Below are positions 50,077 through 63,919 of a stretch of 64,000 nucleotides of DNA, piece by piece. Made by a program: the position numbers and the translations under genes. The DNA is taken from contig NW_002060953.1 of the NCBI RefSeq assembly GCF_000150275.1, positions 779,693 through 843,692 on the forward strand, read 5' to 3'. This DNA is from Trichoplax adhaerens (taxonomy: Eukaryota; Placozoa; Uniplacotomia; Trichoplacea; Trichoplacidae). Every line of letters begins with the position of its first letter. Position 1 is the first letter of the stretch. The notes under the pieces are model-generated. The model saw nothing but the letters and a program-made list of their open reading frames with translations, was not told the DNA's origin and made no database searches.

Positions 50077-53000
50077 CTATTTCTGTAACGCAGCTGTTTG
50101 AAGGCTCGCAAAGATAGTTAACACCATCTTGGGCTTGATTTCAATTAAGTCTGCAGGTAAAGCAAACACGGCTGCTCCGATTCTTCTTGCCATAGTGACA
50201 GCATACTGAGCATTTAATTGTTTCTCCATTTCTGTTTGGCCCGAATTCACAATATTGTAGTCAACTGAGCCTGGTACAATAGCATCGACTAAGTCGATAA
50301 CAGCTAGACTAGTTGAGATTGACGGGTCTTTAAAGCTCGAAATTGCTGATGTTTTTCTTGCTTTTTTCAATTTGCTGTTGACCCAGTCAATAATTTCCGA
50401 ATCGGAAATAGGCTTATCACTATGGACTAATTTTGCAAGTAAAGCAAGTGTATATTCCCGCATCATTTGCCAAACTAGTGCTAAAGATGCAGTAAAGTAA
50501 TTTGAGAAAGTTACTCAGCTTTGCCAAATATTTTAATTATACTTTTTTAAATTACAGTATAAATATTTAAAACTATGCGAATAGAATAACTGCAACAAAC
50601 ATTCATCAGATAGATATACACCTGTGACCAGTGTCTTTGTTCCGTTGAAGATATCTTCACCACCGATACCAACTAAAGAAAATTTAAGATTTTTTCCAAT
50701 TTCTACAGCGTAGTTACAATTCTCGATTTTCTTCATTTTGCCACCCATTTGCTTAAAAGGTGGACGGTTTACTTTATCCCAATTCACCACACCAGGCTTT
50801 ATTTTGTCGTATAGCTACATCAATTAAGAAGAACATAAAATGAGAGAGAGATTGATTGCTGTCGTTATTGCTCATATGTGGTCGCATAACAGTATATTTG
50901 AAATTTATATTTACCTGAAACAGTACCATTCCGTCCCTTATATCATAGTACAAATTGTTAATGAAGGGATTTACGCCTAAGCTATTCATCCAATTTCTAA
51001 AAGCTGAGAGTGTTATATATTTAGTCAAGGAAATCGAAAATATGATCTTGTGTATAAATAGAAATACTTTTTTCCTCTCTTGATTCATCATACGCCTCAA
51101 TTTCTTCATTGCTTTTTGGCACCAGAGCAGGATAATTATTGAATAAGTTGGCAACGAAGGCCAGATTTAGTTTTTGATTTCCCGCAACGACATCCTAAGT
51201 TAAGCATACATCATAGCATGTTTAAATATTTCGTTAATGAAGATATCGTGTTTATGGTGGTATAAAATTTGACACACCTTTGCTCCAATAAAGTGACGGC
51301 AACCAATTTTCTCAGCCTCAAATAATAGACACTCTGCGCGCTTAGTAAGATCCTTGGCCTATAGAATAGCAATAGGTAATTTTAATCTGAAACTTTCCGC
51401 GAAATGTTAAATTTATTCCAAGTAAGAATGATATTGTGACTAGTAAAAAGGAAGCCACGGGGATTATTACTGCAGAAAGTTACCTTCATTATATCTGATG
51501 ATGGGCAGCATTTGGAAGGAACAAGCTGATGCAATAAGACGCTATAGGCTTCTGAGTCCTATGATAAAATATCGATCAGTTATCTATTGGATTGTCGACA
51601 TAAGATAGCCTGACTTGAAAATAATTTACCTTAATATCACCGCTGAAATTATTAATACGCCTATTTGAACCAGCAGCTTTAAGGTGGTGATTAAACCAAC
51701 GCATAAGGATTTCTTCTGGTGATAACTTTAATATATCATTTAGAGTTTCGCCTTCGTGTATAACAGCAGCTATTGCAGGACAATTATTAATATTAGTTTT
51801 AGCGAAAAGACCAATCTATAAAATAGAAACAGTCATATTAGTTCATATTATGGTATATAATAGTTCTTTGATTAAGACTATTTCCTCAACTTATTGTAGT
51901 ATACCACAAGTAAAACTAGATGCCACATTAGTAATAATAATCAAGTGTATAAATCATTTAATCAAGGAATATAAATATAATATTATTAACCCTGATAATT
52001 TGCCATAAAAGACCCAAAATTAAATGCTGGCGGCCTTGCATGATATCTTGTGGTCCAATGTTAACTACAGTACAACCGATAGCTCGTGCACTATTGATAA
52101 CCAGCGTTTGATTTTCTTGCATAGTAAAAGCAGTCAATTTAGTTGTGTTAATTGCACGCTCATCCACGGTTTTGCTAGCAGATAGGTTGATTAACTTACT
52201 GCAATAATTTAATAGAAAAAACAAATCACGGTTTAATGATTGATATCCATATTGGATTTATTGGGATATTTTACAGACAATAATTGCTATTTTTTGTATA
52301 GATTAGTTAAGCTATCGTAACTTGACTAATAATTAAACAACAATCAGTTGTTTAATTACAGTATCCTAATAGTCCAAATAGAGCTGATTAAAGATACGTT
52401 TATGATTGAATCAAGAAAATTTATCGTATTCATTGACGTTTACTCGTAATGGTAATTATTCATAGCGAATTCCTTACACGTGTAAGTGTAAACATAAGCG
52501 ATATTGGAATGTTGGGCTATTGTTACTAGTAAAGAACTTACTGAAGATATTGCCCGTTCTACAATAGTATTTGATCGGTATTAACGTCCAAAATGGGACT
52601 CTACTACGCTATGAACATCGAATATATTGCAGTAAATTGGTATAGGAGGTGTTCCTCAATTTAAAATGGAACCAAATTGAGGTATAAGGATAAAATAGTC
52701 CAAAAGGACGAGAAGATTAACCAAGTTAGCTATCATTGGCTATTAATGCAAGCTATATCTATATTTCTTAACTGCATGAATGGATTATACGATACTAATT
52801 ACAGTTTTACACTTACCATAAGATGATGCCATCTTTGCAGCGTTCAAATAATTCATTTTTTCCAAGGGTATTATCAATTGGTAAATATTTAGCCAAGCTA
52901 CCATCATTTTTTAAAGACGTGTTAATCCAATTAGTAAAGCTTCGATATTCTGCGTCGGAAGAAGAATGTTTCGTACCCTGGTCATTCGCTTCAGTGGTAC

Positions 53001-55587
53001 TGCTGGCTACTTGTATGTTGTCAACCTTTTGAATTACAGCTTTGAATCCATGGGCTGTAGCCTGTCCTGTAGTTGATGCAAATATCTAAGAAAAAAATGC
53101 GTCAAAGCAGTAATACTTCAGCAATATAACATTTTGCGGAAAATTTACTCTTTAATTTTACTATTAAATGTTACATCGCAAAATGATACACACACGTATT
53201 GCACCAGATTATAGTCACTTCTAATGTTAGGCAATAATCAGTTACTAATCTTCTATTAGTTAAATAGCTTTTTCAATGTTGACAGTATTTTTCGTGCTTA
53301 TTGAATTGCATACTTATATGCGAAACTAATTTATCTTATATGTTACTGTCAAAGTCTAATATATATATACCAATAGTAAGACATTTTATTGGTCAGTTGC
53401 ATAGTAATCATCATACTAATAATCAAAATCTGAATAGAATAGTAATCAAATCAGGCTTTTATCCTTGCTTCTAGCATAATATTAATGAACCACTAGAATT
53501 TAAAAATAAGATTATGCTATGGATAAACGTAATTACAGTATAGACGTTGCGATTTTATTATACTGTATATATGAGTTCGGTTTTAATTATGTGGAATAAA
53601 TGAGCTTAAATGCACATTTTGGATAACTATATAATGGTTAGAGGATTAATTGCAATGAATAAGAAGTAAAAAATTTTTCGACTATACCAGATATGATTGA
53701 AATACTAAGAGTAAATATTTCTAATTACTAATCTGGACCTTGTTGACTAAGATACGCCTGTGAAAACAGCTACGATATTAATTTTGAATATCGTTGATTT
53801 CTGATTAAAATACGATTTTTGAGTTTAAGCACCTATGTGAGAATGTGAAACATTAATAGAAAAATAATAGCGCTTGAGTAGATCGATGACGCACTTTTCC
53901 TCTTTAGTTTTTATGTAGAGGAATTGTTTAGGTTGATAACTGAATTATAATTATGAGAATCTACCCGTAATATCGTAATAAAGTAGGCAGTTAAGAACTG
54001 TAAGCAGGTGTTTACACCATTCGAGTTATGAATACTGTACTTTAAATATTACAATAGAAACTCGTCAGCAATAATTGTATAACTTCCATTCAAAATTTAT
54101 CTTTGATTCTAGATTATTAGTAAAACATATAACTTATATACGACTAAGATAGAGTATCTCGGTCAGATTTATTTTGTTCATGAAATTACATCAATTATGA
54201 TACTATCGCTAGTGGAAATTGTAGTTTAATTACTGGACTATGTCTTTACTGGTATAAATCAACAAATGCCTTCGACCAGTCAACCTAAGTTGCTTCATTT
54301 ATTGTTTGGTTAAGGTGCTTTAAGCAATGTTTTAGTTACATAGCTTATGGTTTAGTTTCTGTATTAATGATAATATTTTAAACCATTTCCGAATTCAGGA
54401 TCTCACATCTGTTGTAATTTCTCAGAAATTGAGAAGAGAACTCACTGATTCTATTTAACAGATATCTAATGGATAAATTTCGAATGGATAGTTACATTAT
54501 AGTTTTTATGGTAATCATAGTGCTGTTGATAGCAATACAAGATGGTGATTGATAACAAGCTAAGCGGGACTGAGTTTTTTGTACCTGATCTGTGAGAACT
54601 GGTGCGTCAAATGCTTCAATAAAACAAATTAATAATTGATTGGAAAGAAGTATTTTCATATTTCAATATTCAGGAGAATAATCTTGTAAAATATAGTAAG
54701 CTAATGTTTTTACTATTAATCTGGGTTTTATTCAAATTACAATAATGTAACAAAAATGATTAAGTAAAGTAGGTTACATGTATTGTAAATGAAAATGATA
54801 TAGTAAACGCTATCTAGGGCAAGGGATTTAGATTATATAATATAATGATTTAAATTTTATTTAATTTGTTTATCGACAAAATTATAATTTATGTCGTAGG
54901 AAGAGCAGTCTTATCCGTAATAAGACTGAAAGTAAGTAATGATATTAACAGTGTAATAACTTACAAGTAAATTAAAATCAAATTTTATCATAATCACGGG
55001 ATTAATATTGCTAAGTAGAATATCGACTTTAATCTTACTTGAAGAAATTCGTTGAATTCAACAGTTCCATTTTTATCCCTGTCGACTTCGTTGATTATTT
55101 GACGCAATTTGAAGCCCGGTATGTCTTCACCTAGTGCTTTCATAACGTTGCCTATTTCTGCACTGGTGATGTGACCATTTTTGTCTATATCGAACTGAAG
55201 TATTAACAAAATTATAAATTAATAAATTAGCTAAAAGATATTAACAACATCTTTTTAAGTTATTTTTTACAGCGATATACTAATCGATAAAAAAATCAGT
55301 TATTATGGCCATCTTATCATACCAGAATACTACAGTTACAGAACGCATTATCACGAAAAAGGTGCTAAATAATATCGGCATCAAATCAATGAAGGAAAAA
55401 TAAGAAATTGATTCGAGTTACAGCAGTATCGTAACTTGCTGTAAGTTCAATTTTTCACTGGATATGGTGAAGAAACGACGAATTCGGCGTTAACTTTAGG
55501 CATAGTGCTATGAATAGGTTTTACCTTATTAAATGAGTTTCGGATTTGCTTAACTATACTTTCGGGGAGTTCAGGAGCTGCAGCCAT
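50077..55587 (-). CDS. PLS: Plastin/fimbrin B, actin-bundling protein (paralogue of plastin A)
   Basis: Second plastin on the same strand. Eleven exons: 55525-55587, 55039-55194, 52817-53085, 51991-52198, 51630-51815, 51484-51558, 51278-51358, 51068-51194, 50915-51003, 50622-50814, 50077-50480. All junctions are in phase, giving 616 residues. Seven of the eleven coding exons have exactly the length of their plastin A counterpart plus matching phases; exons 3, 8 and 11 differ and the first exon is also 63 bases. Both EF-hand loops are intact ([24 protein letters not shown]). CH landmarks are [65 protein letters not shown] and [14 protein letters not shown]. It ends soon after the last helix (AALQK) and lacks the acidic tail of plastin A. 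The linker before CH1 is strongly diverged from A, so this is not a recent copy. Confidence 0.97.
53086..55038 (-). other. Long intron 2 of plastin B, no internal gene seen
   Basis: A 2.0 kb intron between the EF-hand exon and the linker/CH1 exon. AT-rich, with a short TA run near 53365. I see nothing coding or structured in it. In plastin A the long intron is instead the next one. Confidence 0.6.
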
Positions 55588-55673
55588 CTTGAGAGTGTAT
55601 TGCAGGTACAGCGTAACAGCACTACAATCAAATTTCAGTTGGGAAATGGTGTCGAGTTGGGTTGGTCGCAAAG

Positions 55674-55682
55674 TTTATATAG
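55674..55682 (-). promoter_or_regulatory. TATA box of plastin B, proximal copy
   Basis: Minus-strand CTATATAAA about 90 bases upstream of the start codon, within the first unit of the tandem duplication. The spacing matches that of the TATA box of plastin A. Confidence 0.6.
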
Positions 55683-55788
55683 CCTGTTTGCATTGACCAA
55701 CTGTACAAAGGCCCAATCCTTCATTCTGCCACAGCATTGTTTTGTAATTTGCAATGGGAAATGGTGTCGAGTTGGGTTGGTCGCAAAG

Positions 55789-55797
55789 TTTATATAG
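55789..55797 (-). promoter_or_regulatory. TATA box of plastin B, distal duplicated copy
   Basis: The same CTATATAAA in the second unit of the duplication, 115 bases further upstream. It could drive an alternative, longer 5' UTR or be inert. Confidence 0.45.
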
Positions 55798-55870
55798 CCT
55801 GTTTGCATTGACCAACTGTACAAAGGCCCAATCCTTCATTCTGCCACAACATTTTTTTGTAATTTGCAGT

Positions 55871-58800
55871 TGGTTAACATTCTAAGAAACTACGCCAAGA
55901 GCGCCACAGTAACAATTAAGAAATATAACAATGGGTTATATATCATTACAAATAGAACATAATAACCTTGATCGTAATCGCATATAATACTGTATATTAT
56001 TTCTGCTCATCTAATTTGAATTTTATGATATTATTGAATACATAAGGAAAGGGGCAGTAATAGCGTGTACTAGTACTAAATTTCAACATCAAATTTTTCC
56101 ATAGGAGTGTATGGTGTTGATGCGTATGTAATTAGACATCATTATTTAATAATAATTTGTTCTGCATTATCTTCAGGATAATTTGATGATCATGATAATA
56201 CATTAACTATAATGTCTCGTATATTATCCATATTATAATTTTACTTTTTATTAAGGAAATATGCGTTGTATTAAAGTAATATCGCTACAGTATGGTCGTT
56301 GTCCTATAAGTAAGATATCGTTTATTGAATTTTGCACAATGCTTGTTGTTTAGTAGCAGACGTCCAACACGAATTATATATTATAACACGTTATCGGCAT
56401 TGTGAATTACATTTCATTCTTCAATTCTATTTGTGGTCTTTTCTATTATTGGGGAAATGGTAATTTAATGTGCAAGACAATAGAACTGTGTAGATGAATG
56501 TCTCGACACAAGTACGTGTATAAGCACTGTTTTTCCGGCATTAAAATTTCTCAGTAATTAGGCTAAAAATTTATCGTGCCTTACTTTACGTATAACAGGA
56601 AAACCAAAATCATAGATCAACAAAACCACATTCAAGTTTGCTTCATACAGAAAATGCTACAAATATCATTAATTTCATTAAAAGTTATAATCTCTATTTT
56701 GTTAATTTTTCTTTTTATTAAAAACAACCCATCTTCCTTGGATACGGTCAGAGAATAGAAGCAGCCTTCTCATTGGCCGAAATATGACCAGTCTTCCTAT
56801 GCTAGAACTGTAAAAAACACAATATGAATATTACTTTATCTCGTATTGTGGTTGCAATTAGTCATTCTAATGAAATAATTTCGAGATTTGTAACGGAAAT
56901 TTCCAGTGTTGTTCTGGATTAAGTGTAAATGAGGTAAAGAAATAATTATAATCTTTGATATTTTTTATATTTATCCCTTACTGTATGTTAACGCTAAGGT
57001 GTATAAAAAATAGTAATCAATTGATTATTGTCTTCCCTATTTTTGCTTCGTACTTTGTTTCTATATTCAGTCTTCTCAATGCTAGTAAAGAGTAATAATT
57101 TTATTGTAGGGAAATAGGTTCTATAATGAGTTCCAATAATTCTACGTAAGATGGCTGCGCTAAAACTAAGTGGACTGGTGGTGTCAGGATTTATATTTAA
57201 GGGCAAAGATAGTTGTGTGCGATTAAGAAGGATATAAAAGGCTGACACCTTCAGGAGGGACTTGAGTTGATAGCCTGATAAGTAGGGGTGGGGTGCATAT
57301 TTTTAAAATGCCCAGAGCTGTAAGTTGCTAGAATTTTTCAATCAGTTTAAAATTAAAATGAATTGAAAGTGCATACAATGATTCTTAAAAATCATCCAAC
57401 AGAAGTATAAAGCATTGAGGTACCCTTTATGTAGTGGTAACAATAGAGAGTCTCTTGATGGGCAATTGGGCCTTAAGCTGTGGCAGATAGAACGCTTAAC
57501 CTATCTTGAAGTTCAAATATGTCATATCGTATTCAGGGATAGCACGAGACTTGGGAAGTTTATCTTACCTTCAGAATACTAGTCTTATATTGAAGTTCAA
57601 ATATGCTATATCATATAGAGGGATAGCACGAGATTTAGGAGGTTTGCTTTGCCCTATCGGCGTAGTGACGTAAAATCAGGAAATTTTCAGACGGCGGGTA
57701 ACCGTCAATCATGAACAGAATTGAAAGGGCGATTAAGTGTTGACGTAAAAACAGTGATTATTCCTTACTCAGTTGTTCACTATTGCCTTTGAAAAGTATT
57801 AAATGGACCTATGGCAAATGCAATCATTGTGCTAATGATCAAAATTTTAGTAATCGCTAACGTCTTCAAGAAATGGAAAATATTTGGCTAAAATAGTCCT
57901 TTCCAAGATGAAATGTATATATCATGCATAGCTTTGGGCAGTATTTACGATTTATTTACTATTGGGTCATGTTTACCCGAGCTTGCAACGCCATGTCATA
58001 TAGAATTTGACCATCAGAAGGTAATGAAAAGTTGTATGGTATAAGCGTCTATTCAGAAATAATATGTTTAATATCTTTCTGATAGCTATAATTGTCTTTC
58101 TAGCTTCCCCTTCAGATATTAAAGGTACAGTGAACCTAAACAAAATTCTTCCCATAAATATGCTTAATATGAAAACTGACCTAGAATGAATATACGATTC
58201 TTGCAACACTGGAAATGATATTTTATAGTTTAGTTAGAATCATTAAGTTAATAAAGTTGTACAATGTAAGTGTCTATTCAGAATAGGAAATAATGTGTTT
58301 TTGGTATCTTTCTGATAGTTCTGATAGTCTTTCTAACTTCCTGTCAAATATTTATGAGCACACTGAACCAGAAAAAATTCTTCCCGTAAAATATGCTAAA
58401 TACGAAGACAGACCTGTTTCTCATATCTGTACATGCAAGTCAGAATTCCGGGCAACGAAAAAATAAATGTGAAGGAAATTCAAAGTATACCTGCTCTAAA
58501 GAGAACCGATTCATTTCAAATTCGTAATCGCAATTAACTGTACATATAAACTACAGGTATGTAATGACCGGTGTGTAGAATTTGAATTTCCGCGAGCTAT
58601 GTTTATGTTCTACCTTAATCCTCCAAAGATTTAATTGATTGCATTTCATACTTGAGTACAAAAATAATTTGAAAAGTAAGAAAAATCTTTAAGCATAATT
58701 TTTAAAGATATTACAGGAAAATTGGGTACGAAAATATAGAATTCTTATAAAAATAATGATATGCTATGCGAAAAATTGGGTTAGGTTCTGGGCATATTGG

Positions 58801-60400
58801 TGCACTAAACTGCGAATAAAGACCGCAAACTACATGTTCTATGTTGACTCTCTTAATAAAGAACAGTAAGCTAATGGTATTTATTTTTAAGTGAATTATC
58901 AAAGTGTTGTAATATTGATGATATCAAATGGAAGCAGCTCATACGTGAGATTCTAATCCTGTCATTTTAATGCGTATATCCTATATTTTCAATTCTGAAT
59001 CATATCTTGATAGTACTATACGATACAGTGCTTTCTGCTTCAACTGAATATTGTAGCTTAAGATCCATTATAGAAAGCAATGATGCTTAAGCGTTGTAAA
59101 TTTACTTTCAAGTCCTGTAATATTTATTTATAAAGTTATCAGGAAGTGGCTTTCGTTAACAAATGCGAATTTTCGTAGATATATTGGTAGCGACTAATAA
59201 TACTGCCATCTATGGTGCTTTAGATCTTTTACAGATAATTGCGTAATTTCGCAGTTTTATTAAAGTATTAAGAACCGGTATTTACGTAAATATAAAATGA
59301 ATTGACTAATTTTGCTATAAACTTTGGGTTCAGCTTATTCTAAGAGAGACACATAGCTCATTGTAATCTGACGATTAAGAGTTTTTCGGTATTTAGAGTC
59401 TAGTATTGCTCATTTCTTGTAGTACATTTAATTTCCTCATTACAAATTTTATGTTATGAATATTGTGATTTTGATAATGGCGAGTAGATAAAATCGATTG
59501 GTACGAAATGATTAGACACTGTACAAGTAATACTGTAGAAACTTGACTGCAGGTTCCTGTAGATCACCGTGTTGGAGCTACGCAATACACTATTATCAGA
59601 AATAAGTGACGGAAGAAAATTTGGTAAATACCCCTATCACGGCAGATTTTGTATTATGATGTTCTTAACGATTAATGCTAATTTAAGATTTTTTAATTAA
59701 TGCTAGGACAAAAACCATTCATAACTGGATGATTTACAAAAGATTTTAAGTGATATTTACATTGTTTATCATTATAATACATTAATTTATTAATGAATAT
59801 AATTGATGAAATTTAGTCAGAATATTGAATCTGTGTAGACATTGACTGTTTTGAATATGTACTAAAGCATCGGACAGATATTTGATTACTGTGCTTGAAT
59901 TATAATTACCAGTATGTACGTATCAACAGCATTAAAGTTGCAGCTATTTCATTAGCTTTCATTCTAATGTTAGAATCAAATTACCAAGATATGATCTGAT
60001 ATTCACAAAGTGTAGTTAGAGTCATAAGAAATATATTAGGGACGTAATATTAGATTAAGCATCTCGAATATTAGTTGCGAGATAAGAGAGCCTGAATGCT
60101 GATTAAATATTAGAGACGCAAGATTTAATCAATGATTTGAAAGTAATGGTTTTAACATGAATATTTCTATTATGGTTTTATTCACTATAACGTATTTAAT
60201 GTCATTATTATTACTATGTGCAATTGACTACGACGTCAATTTCTTCGGTAATGTTTACTTAATGTAGATAGAGCAGTTAATAAAATAAATGACCCTTGTT
60301 TGCAGTGCAAAAAAGGGTTAGGCTAGCACAAAGAACTAATAAATGCTATATCACACCTGCCATTACCGTGATCTCTAATTACAATTTTCCTAAAACTGCT
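55871..60400. other. Intergenic region with small duplications, no supported gene
   Basis: About 4.5 kb between plastin B and the right-hand receptor, whose 5' ends point away from each other. It contains a two-copy repeat near 57505 and 57588 (GAAGTTCAAATATG, then GGGATAGCACGAGA) and another near 58050 and 58265 (GTCTATTCAGAA, then ATCTTTCTGATAG). An open frame at 56576-56758 with a hydrophobic middle has no ATG-linked family resemblance. Nothing else recognised. Confidence 0.5.
57495..58400. repeat. Two short segmental duplications
   Basis: Pair one is at about 57505-57560 and 57588-57645, sharing TTGAAGTTCAAATATG and GGGATAGCACGAGA. Pair two is at about 58045-58160 and 58262-58400, sharing GTCTATTCAGAA, TATCTTTCTGATAG and AAAATTCTTCCC. 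Diverged and non-coding. Confidence 0.65.
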
Positions 60401-63400
60401 ATGGTTAAGTTGACCGTAATGGCTGTTCATTACGGTTATTTGATCATGGTAATTTTGCTACCAGTTATATCACAAGTTATTACAGCGTCTGCCATGAAAG
60501 AGGACAATCGCTTAATCTATCAAAATCGATGCCCTAAAGATTGCACTTGCGACAATTATCATGTCCGCTGTAATTCTATTTTGGATTTTTCATTATCTTC
60601 ATTACCTGCAGATGCAAAGATCGTGTAAGTCTTTGAGGCTGGTAAAATTTTTTGTCAGTGATATTTTCTTCACATCTAAATCTTCAGTTATTAAGCGTAT
60701 CAAAATAAGACGTTTATAAAAGTGTATAATGATAAAACTGTGAATTATAAAATGGTATCCCTTTAATGATACGCTTGTGTAAAGATTAGTTAGATAATAT
60801 TAAATTTTACCGTTGTTCCAATACAAACTCATGGAAAGTAGGTTAGTTTTCGTAAGATATTAAAATTATTTAGTCGTGATAGCAATATCACGGTAATTAC
60901 TTTCGATTTGGGTTAGTTTTAAGCGAGTATATACCCAATACTTATACATTGCAGGTGCCGATAAAAGTATTATGAATTCTCATTTTTATTAATCTACTGT
61001 TTGGAAGATTAATTTTAAGAAGCTCTAATATTTTCCGAAGTTCAATAGAAAAGAAAAATTATGACAGTTAATAATTTATGCGTCAAGCTACAACAAGGGA
61101 ACAACACTGTTACCGAAATTTATATTCTTTACGATAATAGGTCATGACAACAATCTTCATGGAAACGTATTCTGACTCCGACTTGCACGAATTTTTAGCT
61201 ATTTTCTAAATGATAATGTTCTGGCGAGATACAATTGCCCCATTATTTTGGTAATTTAGTCAGTTGAAAAACAATTTTTCTCAGTTTCCATTTACTTTGA
61301 ACTGAGGTTAATTGATAAAAATTGCATTAGGGCTATACTATTTCACTTCTCAAGGAAAGTAGCCCGGAAAAATATTTCATTATCTCCTTTAGAACGCCGG
61401 TATTAATTATTGCAAAAATTATAATTTAAGTTTGCGTTGATTCGCATACTCGTTAGCCAGTTATCCGTTCAAATTTTATTTTTGATAATATAATCATCAG
61501 GCGATAAAATATACCATATTATAGATATTAACTTTTACCAATTAAAGTTGCACTGAGAGTATCCATGTTCAATTGCGAGAATGTTACCATAGTTTGACAC
61601 TTAATCAGTAATGTAATATAACCATATTCATTAAAGAGTAATCATTAACGGTGCATTTATTTTACTTGACACCGCTCTCATTACACATTAAATGAATGCG
61701 AATGAACGATGTTGTGCAAAACAACTTTTCCTAGCATACAGTTACAAAAGACCGGAAATTCATTTCGAAGTTCATAGCCTACTGACATTTGATTAAGAAT
61801 GGCTTTCTAGATTTAATTCAATAAATTGCAATCCTCGAGCGCTATTTATGTTAATAGGGGATAGATGTAAAAATTGCTGAATAATTTGCCTGGATTACCT
61901 ACGCTTTGAATCAATATATAGACTTTCAGAAGTGACAACTGCTTACTGAAGGCTTTCATTGATAGATTACGAGCATTTTATTACCTTTAAAAAGGGAATA
62001 TCAGCTAAGATATTTGTACATAAAAAATTCCAATACGATAAGGCAATAGGTTACACTCTTCTTCTTTACTATATTTAAGTCTTTGAGAAGAAAAACATAA
62101 TAATTCTTTTATAACCTTTGCTTATATAGGATTTTCAAAGAAAATTTTCCTTGCGATGCCGATGTTCTAAAATTAATGATGTTATTGAGACTTGCAAAGG
62201 CAAGACCCCTTCGAATTGTAAGTAAATGCAGTCAACGGCAAAATTCACAGGGGTTGGCATTAATTGATCTCAAGCAATTGGACTTTTATCCAAAGTCTCC
62301 ATTTGAATCTCGAGGTAAGAAAATATTTATTATTCTAACAGTCCTAAACATAGAGTATAAGTATTTAATTATTCTAATGGTCCTAAACATAAAGCATGAA
62401 ATACGTACCAAAGATTGCAATAGTAAATATGGTATAGGTACATGAAATCTATTTTTACATACTACATATTTTATGGATATATACAGTGTGTATGATTAAG
62501 ATATAATAGTAGTATTGGTAATAATTCAGTACCAGTATTCAACCCCTAAGCATTTCAGTATTTTACAACATTAGACAGTTTTCTTCATAGACTAAATCTC
62601 GTACCGATGGCTTTCTGTTAGAAAGACTAAAACATAATATACATTCGACTTTTATTCATATTATGATTCTGGATTTATTCACGTTAGCACTCTTTAAGAA
62701 CTATTCACGATGTGCTACATCTTTTAGCATCAATAAAAGATTGAGCGTATTTACTAGTTGGGCACGAGATTATTTGCTTCTACGTACATAAACTACTCTG
62801 TATTAGCGATCGCCAGTGCATGTAAGATAATACGACGGTTATTGCAGATATGCTGTACCTTAAAATTTTTTATCCCGATTTGGCTTTGACTGTACTGTTA
62901 TGCAACAATATCAGACCTAAACGATAAAAATCGAATGTTTTCTAACTGTGTAGTAATGGAAGCTTGGTTAAAAATGGTAAGGTAAATATGAGTTGATGAA
63001 GTTTACTATTCCTTAGGGGTGTTATCTAGAATAAGCTTTTTTACATGCTAGAAAAAATCAATTATTCTACTGCTGGTGAAGCTTCTTTTTAAAAATGCAT
63101 TAACTGTGCTATTCAATACCAGATTTTAAGTAAGCTTTGCATTGCCTTATATGCAGTTACTTATTTGCTTTATCATGAAGGTTTGCGTTTACGACGTGCT
63201 ACTCCTAAAAATCTCTTCATGCAAGCTATAATTCTCGGTACCTGTTTTAGTGGAGGACTTGCACTTGTAATTCTAATTTGTTGGCGTAATCGAATGAAGA
63301 GAAAACTTCTGGATCGAAGTGAGGAAAATTCGACTATTAATAATACAAATGGCGAGAATAATTTGCAAGTATTTCCTTCAACTCCTATAGCGTGCGTCTA

Positions 63401-63919
63401 TAGTGATACTTCTGATCGGACTCAGATTGGTAGGTAGTATTAAAAAGTTGCATCACTCTTTTAGATTTTGCTATTTTATATAGTACGCAAGCATACATTC
63501 GAATGCAAGCTTAAGGAGAGCACTAATTATTGTTATTTAGCTATTGATCCAATTTAACCATTGATAGGTAATTCTAATGCAGCTACATCCACTGACCCAC
63601 TTGCACAACCAGAAGGTAATGCGTCGAGATAGCTTATTGAAATTAATTAATTTACCAATGGAATATGCTTCTCATTGTTATCATCTCCCCTATTCGCTTG
63701 TGTAGCTCCTCCGCTATATCATGGTAAGTGTATAAGCTTAATATGAAAAAAACAATAGTGCTTTTGGTAAATTGCCTACCTTCCTCTACTTCGCAATTCT
63801 AAAATTGGCGGTATGGGTTAAAATAATTTGATTGGTGCAAATTATAATTACAGAGTTTAGGAATTATGAGTCTACTAGCTTTAATCCTGAAATTTCGAAA
63901 ACAGCTTATAAAGAGTCAG
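60401..63919 (+). CDS. Single-pass receptor with LRR N- and C-terminal caps, partial at the right edge
   Basis: Exons: 60401-60624 (signal peptide and LRRNT, CPKDCTCDNYHVRCNSI), 62130-62314 (LRRCT, FPCDADVLKLMMLL to DLKQLDFYP), 63181-63429 (juxtamembrane, TM AIILGTCFSGGLALVILICW, basic stop-transfer, serine/asparagine-rich tail), 63568-63615, 63706-63723, 63854-63919. All junctions are in phase (2, then 1 throughout). No stop is reached, so the gene continues beyond the window. Between the two caps lies a 1.5 kb intron in which I found no LRR exon, so as read the caps join directly. The tail contains tyrosines in a YESTSF-like context, possibly signalling motifs. It is probably related to the receptor at 41026, whose first exon has the same cap and the same exit phase. 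Two methionines (60401, 60419) could start the signal peptide. Confidence 0.7.

Larger units (their letters stand above)
55641..55870. repeat. 115-base tandem duplication upstream of plastin B
   Basis: Two nearly identical copies begin at 55641 and 55756, each starting GGGAAATGGTGTCGAGTTGG and ending near TTTGTAATTTGCA. The duplication sits 50-280 bases upstream of the plastin B start codon and includes its TATA element. Confidence 0.9.

Noticed and set aside
56576-56758. 60-residue plus-strand open frame with a hydrophobic stretch
   Set aside because: It is short, with no ATG-linked signal peptide, partner exon or family match; hydrophobic runs are common in AT-rich frames.
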